From positions 1 through 64,000 of the forward strand of contig CAWJWD010000002.1 in the NCBI GenBank assembly GCA_963846505.1: a stretch of DNA of 64,000 nucleotides, written 5' to 3'. The notes below the pieces were generated by a model. It was not told the DNA's origin and did not search any database. It worked only from the letters and a program-made list of their open reading frames with translations. Of this stretch, positions 49,764-58,830 are shown in pieces. Every line of letters starts with the position of its first letter. Position 1 is the stretch's first letter. The DNA comes from JACVRW01 sp963846505. Its GTDB lineage: Bacteria; Actinomycetota; Thermoleophilia; Solirubrobacterales; Thermoleophilaceae. A program made the position numbers and the translations under genes.

Positions 49764-51137
49764 ATGGCTGACACCGAGAAATGGCTGCCTGCTCGCATGA
49801 TCCCGACAGCGGGGATTCGGGGTCAGGACGAGCAGGAGGGCCGTGCGACTTCGGCATTGCTCGCCGTGATGTCTGCAGTACCTGAATTCGCCCGGGCAGT
49901 ACTCGCGCACATGCATGCCCCGAAGGGAAAGGTCGCTGCGTTCTGCGAAGTGCCGCTGAAGGGCGATGACGGACGAGCTCAGCGGCCCGACGGCGCGATC
50001 GTCATCGAGCGTGGCAAGACCAACTGGTCATGTCTGGTCGAAGTGAAGACAGGTAAGAAAGAACTGAAGACCGACCAGATGGCCGGCTACATAGACCTTG
50101 CGCGCACGTACGGCTTCGACGGTGTTCTGTCCATCTCGAATCAGCTGACGAGCAGGCCCGACGAGCTGCCATACGCGGTGGATCGGCGCAAGGTCGGCAA
50201 GTTGACCATCCGCCATCTGGCTTGGTGGCAGGTGCTCACCGAGGCCGTGATGCAGCACGAGCATCGTGGCGTGTCGGATCCAGATCAGCAGTGGATTCTC
50301 GGAGAGCTCATCGCCTATCTGACGCATGAGCGCTCGGGTGCCAACGGTTTCTCGGACATGGGGCCCGAATGGGTCGGAGTCCGCGATGCTGTGTTAGCTG
50401 GCATCCTCAAGCCGCAGGACGAGGGTGCTCTTTTGGTAGCCGAGCGTTGGAATCAGTTCGCTCGCTACCTCTGCCTGAGTCTCAGCCAGGCCCTGGGGCA
50501 CGACGTCAAGATCCAAGGGTCCACGGACTCTCAGGCCACCGCCAAGCAGCTCTGCAAAGAGGGCGTGCTCCGCACGAGCGTGAGGGTTCCGGATGCGGTC
50601 GGGCCGCTCGTAGTCCTGGCAGACCTGCGCGCAAGTCGCTTCGACACCAGCGTGATGCTCGACGCTCCGAAGGACAGGCAGCGTGCCACCGCGTCGGTCA
50701 ATTGGTTGCTCAAGCAGCTCGACGCGGCCACCTCGTCGCAAGTCGTCGAGGTCGCGTTCGTAAATGCCAAGGAGACTGTCGCCAAGCCGCTCGGCGAAGT
50801 CGGAGGCCCCGAGGACCTCTTGTCGCTGACCGATCCGAAGCGCATGCCGCGCCGTTTCACCGTGACGGTTAGTCGGAAGATGGGATCTCGCCGGGCTGGA
50901 GGTCGAGGATTCGTCGCAGAGGCGGAGACGCAAATCGTGGACTTCTATGGCCAAGTCGTGCAAGGTCTGAAGCCATGGAGGCCGTCGGCTCCGAGGTTGC
51001 CGACGAGAGTCGCGGAGCACGACAGCGAGCCTGTCTCACCTGAGCGACCGCTAGAGCACGCAGCCGCAGCGAAGGTGACGGAGTCGGACGATGCCTTCCA
51101 TGCCGTCTTCCCTCCAGATCTGACGCAACGCTCTTAA
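49764..51137 (+). CDS. PD-(D/E)XK nuclease-fold protein
   Basis: 457 residues. The N-terminal domain has EGRATSALLAVM (helix with Glu25), RPDGAIVIE with Asp76, CLVEVKTGKKELKTDQMAGY with Glu93 and Lys95, matching the E...D...ExK catalytic layout of restriction-endonuclease-fold proteins. Residues 120-420 are an all-helical/mixed part of unknown fold (VLADLRASRFDTSVMLDAPK, PRRFTVTVSRKMGSR). No methyltransferase or other defence gene is adjacent. It could be a stand-alone nuclease in DNA repair, stress response or defence. Codon use is slightly less GC-rich than its neighbours. Confidence 0.65.
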   Translation: MADTEKWLPARMIPTAGIRGQDEQEGRATSALLAVMSAVPEFARAVLAHMHAPKGKVAAFCEVPLKGDDGRAQRPDGAIVIERGKTNWSCLVEVKTGKKELKTDQMAGYIDLARTYGFDGVLSISNQLTSRPDELPYAVDRRKVGKLTIRHLAWWQVLTEAVMQHEHRGVSDPDQQWILGELIAYLTHERSGANGFSDMGPEWVGVRDAVLAGILKPQDEGALLVAERWNQFARYLCLSLSQALGHDVKIQGSTDSQATAKQLCKEGVLRTSVRVPDAVGPLVVLADLRASRFDTSVMLDAPKDRQRATASVNWLLKQLDAATSSQVVEVAFVNAKETVAKPLGEVGGPEDLLSLTDPKRMPRRFTVTVSRKMGSRRAGGRGFVAEAETQIVDFYGQVVQGLKPWRPSAPRLPTRVAEHDSEPVSPERPLEHAAAAKVTESDDAFHAVFPPDLTQRS

Positions 51138-51188
51138 GCGACACGCTGATCCCGTGGGCGAGCCGAGCGATCGCACCGAGCGTCGATC

Positions 51189-51228
51189 GACTCGGCTACG
51201 GCAGGACGGACTCGGCTACGGCAGGACG
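51189..51228. repeat. 20-bp tandem duplication
   Basis: GACTCGGCTACGGCAGGACG is present twice back to back (51189-51208 and 51209-51228). The right copy contains the stop codon and last codons of the gene at 51216; the left copy is a duplicate beyond the stop. Confidence 0.9.
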
Positions 51229-51419
51229 CGGAGCGCGGCGAGCGGCGCGTACAGCAGCCGGTCGAGGATCGGCTCGAGGGGCTTGTCGATCATCTCGACG
51301 ATCACGAGGTCGTCCTCGAGCAGATCGGTCACGCCGCCCCTCGTTCCGACTGGCGCGTCGTCCAGCGGCTCGACCACCTCTACGAGGTCGCCAACAGCGA
51401 TCTCACCTACTGCTGCCAT
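51216..51419 (-). CDS. Small KOW/DUF4926-like protein
   Basis: 67 residues: IAVGDLVEVVEPLDDAPVGT, GGVTDLLEDDLVIVEM. The pattern 'D-V-V-x-L-x-x-x-x-x-G-x-x-G' of small SH3-like beta barrels is visible. TACGAT lies 7 nt before this ATG (leaderless start); the ATG at 51428 is an alternative. Function unknown. Confidence 0.6.
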   Translation of the reverse strand: MAAVGEIAVGDLVEVVEPLDDAPVGTRGGVTDLLEDDLVIVEMIDKPLEPILDRLLYAPLAALRVLP

Positions 51420-51459
51420 GTCCCTCATCGTAGGTTGGGGATGCTGGGGCGTCCATCCT

Positions 51460-51900
51460 CTAGCCGGAGGTCGTCCCCCCTCCCGCCAGCTCGGCGATCT
51501 GCCGCTGCCCGTCGGGCAGGGCATCGGCTGCGCGGCGGCCGAGCACGCGCGCCCAGAATCCCGCCAGCGGACCGTGGAGGTAGATCGTGTTCGTGAGGCG
51601 CGTGCCCCCGTCGGGTAGGGGCTCGAGCAGGTGGCGGTGGCCCATGCGCGCGAGCGGCAGGCGGGCTTCGTCGGTGAAGAGGCGGCCGGTGTCGAACTCG
51701 ATCACGCGGAACTTCATGCGTGCGCCGGTGCGGAAGCGGATGCGCGCGACGGCTCCGAGGGCGAGCGGTTCGTCGAGACGGGCGGAGGCGATCTCGGGGT
51801 TCCACTGCGGCCAGGCGTCGGCGTCCGCGTAGGCGCGGTCCCAGATCGCCTGCGGCGGGACGTCGGTCTCGAACTGGCTGGTCGTGCTCCATTCACCCAT
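51460..51900 (-). CDS. SRPBCC (polyketide cyclase/START-like) family protein
   Basis: 146 residues: FETDVPPQAIWDRAYADADAWPQWNPEI is the first strand and helix, then RFRTGARMKFRVIEFD, the RLTNTIYLHGPLAGFW strand and a long C-terminal helix. These proteins form a hydrophobic pocket for lipids or aromatic compounds. It overlaps the TetR gene by 8 nt, so the pair is one operon and TetR may respond to the same ligand (inference). Confidence 0.85.
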   Translation of the reverse strand: MGEWSTTSQFETDVPPQAIWDRAYADADAWPQWNPEIASARLDEPLALGAVARIRFRTGARMKFRVIEFDTGRLFTDEARLPLARMGHRHLLEPLPDGGTRLTNTIYLHGPLAGFWARVLGRRAADALPDGQRQIAELAGGGTTSG

Positions 51901-52483
51901 CGCGATACAGCCCCCGTTGGAAGAGGTCGACGTTGGCCTGTGCCCAGGCGTCGAGCACCGGCGGTTGGTGCAGCGGCGCTCCGAGCAGCTCTTCGAGCGT
52001 GCGCCGGAAGGTGAGCGGCGCCCAGATCAGGAGGAAGTGCTGCAGCGTCGACCACCAGAGGTCGGCGTCTGCGCGCACGGCGCCCGCGTCGCGCAGGCGC
52101 GCGAGCTCCCGCTCGCCGGTGGCGAGGAATCCAGCGAGGAACAACCCCCCGGCGCCGCCGCCCTCGGCCAGCCGTCGCCCGATGAAGTCGCAGACCTCCG
52201 GATGCTCGGTCATCACCGCCTGGGTCTGCTCGCTGCGCCGGCGCAGCAGCTCCGGCGGCGAGAGGTTCGGCGGGGTGTCGGCGTAGGCGGCCGCGAACAC
52301 CTCGATCGCCTCTCGGTCGACGTGGTCGAGCAGCGCCTCGCGGCTGCCGAAGTGGTGGTTGACGAGCGCCGGCGAGACCTTGGCCGTCTCCGCGATGGCC
52401 CTCAGCGACGCGGCTGCGATCCCACGTTCTGCGACCACGCGCATGGTCGCGAGGGCGATGGCGTCATGGGCGGAAGGGCGCAC
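51893..52483 (-). CDS. TetR-family transcriptional regulator
   Basis: 196 residues from a GTG. HTH: ALATMRVVAERGIAAASLRA, AKVSPALVNHHFGSREALLDH. The ligand domain spans about 60-190. TACAGT ends 8 nt before the GTG, overlapping a palindrome at 52495-52506, consistent with autorepression. First gene of a two-gene operon with the SRPBCC protein. Confidence 0.9.
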   Translation of the reverse strand: MRPSAHDAIALATMRVVAERGIAAASLRAIAETAKVSPALVNHHFGSREALLDHVDREAIEVFAAAYADTPPNLSPPELLRRRSEQTQAVMTEHPEVCDFIGRRLAEGGGAGGLFLAGFLATGERELARLRDAGAVRADADLWWSTLQHFLLIWAPLTFRRTLEELLGAPLHQPPVLDAWAQANVDLFQRGLYRDG

Positions 52484-52494
52484 GGAGAGATACT

Positions 52495-52506
52495 GTACAT
52501 ATGTTC
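52495..52506. promoter_or_regulatory. Near-palindrome GTACATATGTTC, likely TetR autoregulatory site
   Basis: The central ACATATGT is a perfect palindrome extended by G/C ends. It overlaps the probable -10 of the TetR gene, 11 nt upstream of its start codon. Confidence 0.5.
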
Positions 52507-52583
52507 AGCCGCTGCAGGCGCCGCGATCGGCGGGAGTCGGGCGATGGGGACGCGCGGGAGCGCCCCCATCGCGTGAGCGGCGG

Positions 52584-53198
52584 CTATGAGACGGTGAACG
52601 TTCTGTCGAGCACGATGGTGGTGGTCAGCGAGGCAGGGGAGAGCGCCCCCGGGCAATTGCTGGTGAAGGCGATTCCGGTCAGAGCTCCGGTGATTCTGTT
52701 GCCCGTGAGTGTGCCGGTGCCACCTGGATTCTGCGGGCCTCTCAAAGTGACGCTGCAGGAACCGAGAGGGGAGCTGACGGACATCGAGCAGGCAAAGTCG
52801 CTGTCGATGCTGACCACGCCTGACGCGCTGGTGGGAGGAGTTGAGCTCGTCGATCTGATTGTTATTCCACCGCTGCAGGAGATCGCGGCAGGGAAGGTTC
52901 CCAATGGATGTCTGGCTCTGCAGTTGTCGAATCTCGTCAGTCTCAATGAAGCGGACATACCGTCGGCGGAGACTCTGCCGCTTCCGTCGACTCTTTGACA
53001 GGACGTGGAATTGCCGGCAGCGTCGGTGATGACGCTGTCGGTGGAGCTGCCGCTGACTGCAACCCCAACGGGTGTGACTCTGGCGTGAGCGGGCGCGGCG
53101 ATCGATAGCGTGAGAGCGATCGCGGCGGCCGTGAGCGCGCCAAGGCACGCGGTCCAGCTCCTGGCTTGACGGCTGATGCGTGGGGACAGGTGATTCAT
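52584..53198 (-). CDS. Six-cysteine secreted protein, distant 'TIS' family copy G
   Basis: 204 residues with signal peptide 1-40 (LGALTAAAIALTLSIAAPAHA), ending LDRTFTVS. Six cysteines and the order of family blocks are kept (SGRVSADGMSASLRLTRFDNC, GGITIRSTSST, CSVTLRGPQNPGGTG), but sequence identity is low. GAGGAG lies before the ATG. It is single, in ordinary chromosome 24 kb from the nearest other copy, so it could be the ancestral locus. Predicted extracellular. Confidence 0.75.
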   Translation of the reverse strand: MNHLSPRISRQARSWTACLGALTAAAIALTLSIAAPAHARVTPVGVAVSGSSTDSVITDAAGNSTSCQRVDGSGRVSADGMSASLRLTRFDNCRARHPLGTFPAAISCSGGITIRSTSSTPPTSASGVVSIDSDFACSMSVSSPLGSCSVTLRGPQNPGGTGTLTGNRITGALTGIAFTSNCPGALSPASLTTTIVLDRTFTVS

Positions 53199-53466
53199 CG
53201 TTTCTCCTCAGGTCAGTTTGATCACAAACAGGCGTCTAATGCAGTAGGCAAGCCACTAAGGCCAATTTCATATGCGCAACGCATACCCCCTTTCTCTTGC
53301 TGCCCCGCACTTGACCTAATACATGGTCAGCTTGCTCTAAGCATTGAGGATGCACAATCGGGTGGTTACCCTAATTCACACCCTAATCCGGTGGAGCGAA
53401 CATGCGAAGTGCACCGGCAAGCCGAGGAGAAGGCCGCCGACGTATTCGAAGACTGTTCGACTATGG

Positions 53467-54339
53467 CTACCGCTCGACGGCGGGAGCAAACGCGTTCCGG
53501 CGGCTCATCGCCCAGGCGAACGTGCCGCCGGTGAAGAGCATGAACGAGCTGTAGACGGCGGCCGGGATCGAGACCTCGGGCGCGAGCGTCGCGCCGACGG
53601 CGATCGCGAGCGCAGCGTTGTGGATGCCGAGCTCGAGCGCGATCGCGGTCGACTGGCGGTTGTCGAGGCGGGCGAGCTTCGAGACGGCGAAGCTGATCGT
53701 CATCGCGGCGACGTTGAGGCAGAACGCGGCGGCGAAGAGGTCGGTCGCGCTCTCGAGCACCCGGTCGTGCTCGCTGACGATCGCTCCCAGCACCACGAGC
53801 ACGAACAGCGTCAGCGACGCGGCCCGCGCGCGCGGGTAGATCCGCTCGACCCACTCGGTCCGGCGCCGGCGCAGCGTCATGCCGATCGCCACCGGGATGA
53901 TCGTGATCGCGAACACGAGCGCGACCACTCCCGGCATGCTCACGGCGCCGAGGTCGCCGGCGCCGAAGTGGTCGGTCGAGAGGCTCAGGAACAGCGGCAC
54001 GGTGATCACCGCCGCGACGCTGCTGATGGCCGTCATCGTCACCGACAGCGCCGTGTCGCCGCGCGCCAGGTGCGTGAGCATGTTGGCCATCATCCCGCCG
54101 GGCGACGCCCCGAGCAGCACGAGCCCCACGGCCAGCTCCGGCTCGAGCGAGAACAGCTCCGCCATCGCGAACGCCAGCAGCGGCGACAGCAGCGACAGGT
54201 TCACCATCCCGATCGCCACGCCTCGTGGCGCGACCAGCACGCGCCGGAAGTCCGCCGGCGTGAGCGCCAGACCGAGGCTGCACATGATCGTCGCGATCGC
54301 GATCGGCAGCAGCACCTCGGCCAGGAGTGGCGTGTCCAT
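53467..54339 (-). CDS. BASS family (bile acid:sodium symporter-like) transporter
   Basis: 290 residues, about ten spans. The family signature LVLLGASPGGMMANMLTHLARGDTALSVTMT (in parts) holds the sodium-site turns, and LELGIHNAALAIAVG is the matching second-repeat crossover. BASS proteins import organic acids or sulfated compounds with sodium. Substrate not assignable. 41 nt downstream of the FAD dehydrogenase gene on the same strand, so possibly importing its substrate. Confidence 0.88.
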   Translation of the reverse strand: MDTPLLAEVLLPIAIATIMCSLGLALTPADFRRVLVAPRGVAIGMVNLSLLSPLLAFAMAELFSLEPELAVGLVLLGASPGGMMANMLTHLARGDTALSVTMTAISSVAAVITVPLFLSLSTDHFGAGDLGAVSMPGVVALVFAITIIPVAIGMTLRRRRTEWVERIYPRARAASLTLFVLVVLGAIVSEHDRVLESATDLFAAAFCLNVAAMTISFAVSKLARLDNRQSTAIALELGIHNAALAIAVGATLAPEVSIPAAVYSSFMLFTGGTFAWAMSRRNAFAPAVER

Positions 54340-54380
54340 TCCCGTTCGAACCTAGTCCGAGCAGGCGCCCGGCGCGCCGC

Positions 54381-56033
54381 TCAAGCCACCGCTTGCGCCA
54401 GCGCACGGCCGGCGGTGCGGCCGGAGAACAGGCAGCCGCCGAGGAAGGTGCCCTCCAGCGAGCGGTAGCCGTGCATGCCGCCACCGCCGAAGCCCGCGAC
54501 CTCCCCGGCCGCGTACAGCCCCGGCAGCGGCTCGCCGCTCGGCTGCAGCACGCGGGCGTCGAGATCGGTCTGCAGGCCGCCGAGCGACTTGCGCGTGAGG
54601 ATCGAGAGGCGCACCGCGATCAGCGGCCCCGACTTGGGGTCGAGGATGCGGTGCGGCGCCGCGACACGGGTGACCTTGTCGGCCCAGTAGGCGCGCGCGC
54701 CGTGGATGGCGGTCACCTGGCCGTCCTTCGCGTACGCATTCTCGATCTCACGGTCGCGCGCGACGATCTGCCTCTCCAAGTCGGCCAGGTCGATCAGCGG
54801 CTCGCCGCCGAGCTCGTTCATGCGTCGCACCAGCTCCCCCAGCGACCGCTCGACGATGAAGTCCCGGCCGTTGTCCATGAACGCCTGCACCGGGCTCGGC
54901 GGTCCGCTGCCGAGGCGCTCCTTCAACACGGCGCGCCAGCTCTTGGAGGTGGTGTCCGGGTTCTGCTCGGAGCCCGAGAGCGCGAACTCCTTCTCGATGA
55001 TCTTCTGCGTCAGGACGAACCAGGTGTAGTCGTAGCCGGTCTGCTGGATGTGGTCGAGCGTGCCGAGCGTGTCGAAGCCCGGGTAGAGCGGGCCGGGCAG
55101 GCGCCGCCCGCGCGCGTCGAACCACAGCGACGAGGGGCCGGGGATGATCCGGATCGCGTGCTTGGGCCAGATCGGGCTCCAGTTGTGGATGCCCTCGACG
55201 TAGTGCCACATGCGATCGCCGTTGATCTCGCTGGCTCCGGCCTCGCGCGCGATGGCGAGCATGCGGCCGTCGACGTGCGCGGGCACGCCGGAGAGCATCC
55301 GCCGCGGCGGCGTCCCCAGCCGTTCGGGCCACTGCTCGCGCACGAGCTCGTGGTTGCCGCCGATGCCGCCCGTGGTGACCAGCACCGCCTGGGCACGCAG
55401 GTCGAAGCCGCCGAGCTCGTTGCGGTTGGACTCCTCGCCGCGGCCGGTCGCGCTCGCCTCGAGCAGCGCCCCGCGCACGCCGTCGATCGTGCCGTCGCTG
55501 CGCGTGAGCTCGTCGACGCGGTGGCGGAAGCGCAGCTGCACCAGCCCGCGCTCGACGGCGGCCCGCACCCGTCGCTCGAACGGCGCCACCACGCCGGGGC
55601 CGGTGCCCCAGGTGATGTGGAAGCGCGGCACCGAGTTGCCGTGGCCGTCGGCGTGGTAGCCGCCGCGCTCGGGCCAGCCGGGGTTCGGCAGCCAGCGCAT
55701 GCCCTGGGCGTGCAGCCACGGTCGCTTCTCGCCGGCGCAGAAGCCGACGTACGCCTCGGCCCACTTGCGCGGCCACTCGTCCTCGGGGCGGTCGAAGGCG
55801 GCGGTGCCGAGCCAGTCCTGCAGCGCCAGTTCGTACGAGTCCTTGATGCGCAGCCGCCGCTGCTCGGGACTGTCCACGAACATCAGCCCGCCGAGCGACC
55901 AGAACGCCTGGCCGCCGAAGCAGGATTCGTTCTCCTGGTCGAGCAGCAGCACCTTGCGGCCGGCGTCGGCGAGCTCCGCGGTCGCCACCAAGCCGGCAAG
56001 CCCAGCACCCACGACGATCACGTCCGCGTCCAT
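54381..56033 (-). CDS. FAD-binding dehydrogenase of the flavocytochrome c/ketosteroid dehydrogenase type
   Basis: 550 residues. The Rossmann motif VIVVGAGLAGLVATAELADAGRKVLLLDQE binds FAD. AVLVTTGGIGGNHELVREQW and GLYAAGEVAGFGGGGMHGYRSLEGTFLGGCLFSGRTAG close the FAD site at the C-terminus. The family oxidises or reduces C=C bonds of steroids or organic acids. The ATG at 56033 is preceded by TAGGCT seven nt upstream (leaderless); the frame continues upstream without meaning. Confidence 0.9.
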   Translation of the reverse strand: MDADVIVVGAGLAGLVATAELADAGRKVLLLDQENESCFGGQAFWSLGGLMFVDSPEQRRLRIKDSYELALQDWLGTAAFDRPEDEWPRKWAEAYVGFCAGEKRPWLHAQGMRWLPNPGWPERGGYHADGHGNSVPRFHITWGTGPGVVAPFERRVRAAVERGLVQLRFRHRVDELTRSDGTIDGVRGALLEASATGRGEESNRNELGGFDLRAQAVLVTTGGIGGNHELVREQWPERLGTPPRRMLSGVPAHVDGRMLAIAREAGASEINGDRMWHYVEGIHNWSPIWPKHAIRIIPGPSSLWFDARGRRLPGPLYPGFDTLGTLDHIQQTGYDYTWFVLTQKIIEKEFALSGSEQNPDTTSKSWRAVLKERLGSGPPSPVQAFMDNGRDFIVERSLGELVRRMNELGGEPLIDLADLERQIVARDREIENAYAKDGQVTAIHGARAYWADKVTRVAAPHRILDPKSGPLIAVRLSILTRKSLGGLQTDLDARVLQPSGEPLPGLYAAGEVAGFGGGGMHGYRSLEGTFLGGCLFSGRTAGRALAQAVA

Positions 56034-56040
56034 GGCAGCC

Positions 56041-56046
56041 AGCCTA
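56041..56046 (-). promoter_or_regulatory. -10 hexamer TAGGCT for leaderless start at 56033
   Basis: TAGGCT on the minus strand ends 7 nt before the ATG; no Shine-Dalgarno. Confidence 0.5.
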
Positions 56047-56182
56047 GGCCGCGGGAGTGGCCGAGACGATGGCTCGGCGCCCACACCAGCAGCACGACGA
56101 GTGTGCACGCTGCACAGGGTGGGCGAGGCCGCTCGAGCGGAGCGCGCACAGCGCAGCCGCCTGCTGGTCGAGCGCAGGCCGA

Positions 56183-57310
56183 TCAGCGCAGCGGGCGCGC
56201 AGTGGCGGCGAGCCAGACCAGCCCGCGATCGCGCGGGTCGTCGAGGTCGAGACCCGTGAGCTCCTCGATGCGCGCGATCCGCTGCAGCAGCGTGTTGCGG
56301 TGCACCGGCAGCGCCGCCGCGGTGGCGCCGCGCTCGAAGCCGTGCTCGGCGAGCAGCTCCAGCGTTTGGACCAAGTCGGGTCGCCCGGCGGCGACGAGCG
56401 GCTCGAACACGCGCTCGGCGAGCCGCCGCGCCAGCCGCGGCGAGCGCGCGAGCAGCAATTCGGGCAGGCGCACATCGGGATCGACGCGTCCGCGCTCGCC
56501 CGCGGTCACCGCGAGCGCAGCGGCTCTGCGCAGGTCGGCGAGCGCCTCCTCCAGCTCCGCGGGCGGCAGGGGCCCCTGCTCGCACAGCACGCCGCTCGCC
56601 CCGACGTCCACCGGCGCGTGTGCGACACCGACCACGCGCCGTCCTTCCGAGGCCGCCAGCGCGCCGCGCTCGCGCAGCTCGGCCGCCAGCTGCAGATGGC
56701 CGGCGGCGGTGGGGTTCGCGGCCAGGACGGCGACCAGCGGCCGGTAGGCGTTCGCGAGTCGAAAGCCGAGCGCGTCCGCCAGTTGTCCGTCGCCCGCGCC
56801 GCTGACGATCTGCTCGAACAGCCGGCGCGCGCGGCGCTCCTCGGTGGAGACGAGCGCGTCGCGCTCCTCGGCGTAGGCCTGCTCGAAGACATGGGAGACG
56901 ATCTCGAGCCACTCGAGCACCACGTCGAAGGCGCCGCCGAGCGCAGCGCGCTCGCGCTCGTCGGCCGACTCGAGCACCGCCTCCCAGCCGGCTCGCAGCG
57001 CTCGCCGGTAGACGGCGAGGCCCTCCTCGGGCGGTCGTCCCTCAGCCGCCCGCGCGGCGATCAGCTGTCGCAGCCGCTCGAGCTCCTCGGGCCGCGGTGC
57101 GCCGCCCTCGACGGCCCAGCGCAGGAACGTCTCGAGGTTCCAGCGGATGCCCGCCGGCCCGCGGTCGGTCAGCTGCGCCTGTCCGTCGACGAAGCCCTGG
57201 TACTCGGGCATGTCCTCGATCGCACGCTGGACGCGCGCGGCGTACTCGTCCAGGTCGATGCGGGCGACCAGCCCCCGCAGCGCCTCGCGGCTCGCGTCGT
57301 CGATCGGCAC
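56183..57310 (-). CDS. PucR/CdaR-type transcriptional regulator
   Basis: 375 residues. The C-terminal PucR helix-turn-helix is unmistakable: LLAEHGFERGATAAALPVHRNTLLQRIARIEELTGLDLDDPRDRG (in parts, residues 325-370). The N-terminal part is helical, and a GGDEF-like/sensor region lies in the middle (about 170-290). Such regulators control purine, amino-acid or aromatic catabolism. It lies upstream of, and codirectional with, the FAD dehydrogenase and BASS transporter, its plausible targets. Confidence 0.88.
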   Translation of the reverse strand: MPIDDASREALRGLVARIDLDEYAARVQRAIEDMPEYQGFVDGQAQLTDRGPAGIRWNLETFLRWAVEGGAPRPEELERLRQLIAARAAEGRPPEEGLAVYRRALRAGWEAVLESADERERAALGGAFDVVLEWLEIVSHVFEQAYAEERDALVSTEERRARRLFEQIVSGAGDGQLADALGFRLANAYRPLVAVLAANPTAAGHLQLAAELRERGALAASEGRRVVGVAHAPVDVGASGVLCEQGPLPPAELEEALADLRRAAALAVTAGERGRVDPDVRLPELLLARSPRLARRLAERVFEPLVAAGRPDLVQTLELLAEHGFERGATAAALPVHRNTLLQRIARIEELTGLDLDDPRDRGLVWLAATARPLR

Positions 57311-57325
57311 GAGCCGGATGATCGC

Positions 57326-57730
57326 TCAGCGCGGCGGCAGGGGTGCGTAGCGGTGGTGCAGGTCGAGCGCGTTGCCGTCGGGATCGCTGAAGAAGGTCTG
57401 GTGGCAGACGCCGCTGTCGATGATCTCGCCGCGGAACTCGACGCCCTTCGACTCGAGCTCGGCGCGGGCGGCCGCGACGTCGTCGACGCGCAGTGCGATC
57501 GGGACCGTGTTGGGCGAGAACTCGATGCCGATCATCTCGCAGGCGATCAGGGCGATCGTGACCGTGCCGGTCTCGAACTCCGCGCCCATCGCCTCCTGCC
57601 CGGGTTGCTGCCAGACGGCCGAGCGCTCGAGCCCCAGCACGTCGCCGTAGAAGGCCATCGCGGCGTCGAGGTCGGTGGTCGGCACCGACACGAAGTCGAC
57701 GCCGCGGACGAGGGTGGTCGCGGTGCTCAT
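57326..57730 (-). CDS. VOC (glyoxalase) family protein
   Basis: 134 residues: GVDFVSVPTTDLDAAMAFYGDVLGLE is the first half, and HQTFFSDPDGNALDLHHRYAP the metal-binding last strand (Glu/His-type ligand Asp-Leu-His-His). Single VOC module, likely a lyase or dioxygenase-like protein. The start is the ATG at 57730; longer forms in frame lack support. It ends 15 nt before the PucR gene, so they may share a transcript. Confidence 0.86.
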   Translation of the reverse strand: MSTATTLVRGVDFVSVPTTDLDAAMAFYGDVLGLERSAVWQQPGQEAMGAEFETGTVTIALIACEMIGIEFSPNTVPIALRVDDVAAARAELESKGVEFRGEIIDSGVCHQTFFSDPDGNALDLHHRYAPLPPR

Positions 57731-57752
57731 GGGGACAGCATTAGCACCTGAT

Positions 57753-57779
57753 CGCCGTACGCAGTTCCTGCGCACGGCG
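57753..57779. promoter_or_regulatory. Long hairpin in the divergent VOC/lipoprotein spacer
   Basis: CGCCGT-a-CGCAG (57753-57764), loop TTC, CTGCG-c-ACGGCG (57768-57779): 11 paired bases with one internal mismatch. Operator dyad for the divergent promoters, or leader structure. Confidence 0.45.
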
Positions 57780-57832
57780 AGGGGACCAACTTCGGCTGGG
57801 CGGGTCCGAGCGGGGTTAGGGTCGCGCTAGCC

Positions 57833-58795
57833 ATGTCCCGCTCGCGCCTGCTCTCGCTGCTGTGCGCCGCCGCGGTCTCCCTGGGGCTCGCCGCCTGTGG
57901 CGACGACGGAGACGACCGCGCGGGCGCGACGACCACCACCAAGGGCCCGCTCAGCGGCAAGGCCCTCGCGGCCGCCGCCGACGCGGCCTGCACCGCGCAC
58001 GACGCCCCGGAGCCGGCGACCAGCGACATCGTGCCGTTCGACCGCTTCGTCGAGCTGAAGGCGCCCTACGCGGGCGACGAGCGTCGGGCGAGAGCGGCGG
58101 CGACCGCCCTCAAGCGCATCGACGCGGCCTCGGTCGAGCGTCAGGATCTGAAGAACCTCGCCGACGTGATCCGCGTGATCGCGGTCTTCGACGAGGTCGC
58201 CGGGGATGCCGGAAACGTCGTCGAGTTCGGCGCCGTCGCCCCGCGCGTCGTCAACTCGTACAAGGTGGCGTTCAAGTACGCCGACGCGATTGGCGCGAAG
58301 GCCTGCCCGCCGCTGCCGGAGAGCGGCGCCTACGTGGCCGCCGTCAAGCAGGCGCGCGAGGAGGGCAGGCCGGCTCCGCCGCTGCCGAAGGGGGACGCCG
58401 CTCCGGATGGGGAATCGGCGCCGGTCGAGAACGCCACCACCGTGCTCGGCAGCTGGCGCGGCAAGGTCACCCAGTACGGCCCCGGCGAGCAGCGCGCCCG
58501 CTACGTGGTCGAGCTGGACGTCGCCTCGATCATCCCGGGCGAGGACGGCGGCCGTTCGAGCTACCCGCGCTACGACTGCGACGGCGCGCTGCGCACCTCC
58601 AGCGGCAGCCGTGACGAGACGGTCGCGGTCTTCCGCGAGGAGATCGTGCGCGGCAAGAAGCGCTGCTACGGCAATCAGGTAGCCACGGTGCGGGTGCAGC
58701 TCAGCGGTTCCGGCGACCGCCTGGCCTGGCGCTGGCGAGGGCGCTCGACCAAGGGCACGCCGATCGAGGCGCTCGGCACGCTGCGTCGCCGCTAG
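57833..58795 (+). CDS. Lipoprotein, function unknown
   Basis: 320 residues. Signal LLSLLCAAAVSLGLAAC ends in a lipobox (LAAC), so it is lipid-anchored. Residues 40-175 are a helical domain (ALAAAADAACTAHDAPEPA, VERQDLKNLADVIRVIAVFD). A Pro/Gly linker follows, and residues 200-318 are a beta-rich domain beginning TTVLGSWRGKVTQYGPGEQR. The second domain recalls lipocalin-like folds. Unknown substrate. Confidence 0.82.
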   Translation: MSRSRLLSLLCAAAVSLGLAACGDDGDDRAGATTTTKGPLSGKALAAAADAACTAHDAPEPATSDIVPFDRFVELKAPYAGDERRARAAATALKRIDAASVERQDLKNLADVIRVIAVFDEVAGDAGNVVEFGAVAPRVVNSYKVAFKYADAIGAKACPPLPESGAYVAAVKQAREEGRPAPPLPKGDAAPDGESAPVENATTVLGSWRGKVTQYGPGEQRARYVVELDVASIIPGEDGGRSSYPRYDCDGALRTSSGSRDETVAVFREEIVRGKKRCYGNQVATVRVQLSGSGDRLAWRWRGRSTKGTPIEALGTLRRR

Positions 58796-58830
58796 TCGTC
58801 TCTGCTTGGCGGCGTGGAAGACTGCCGCCG

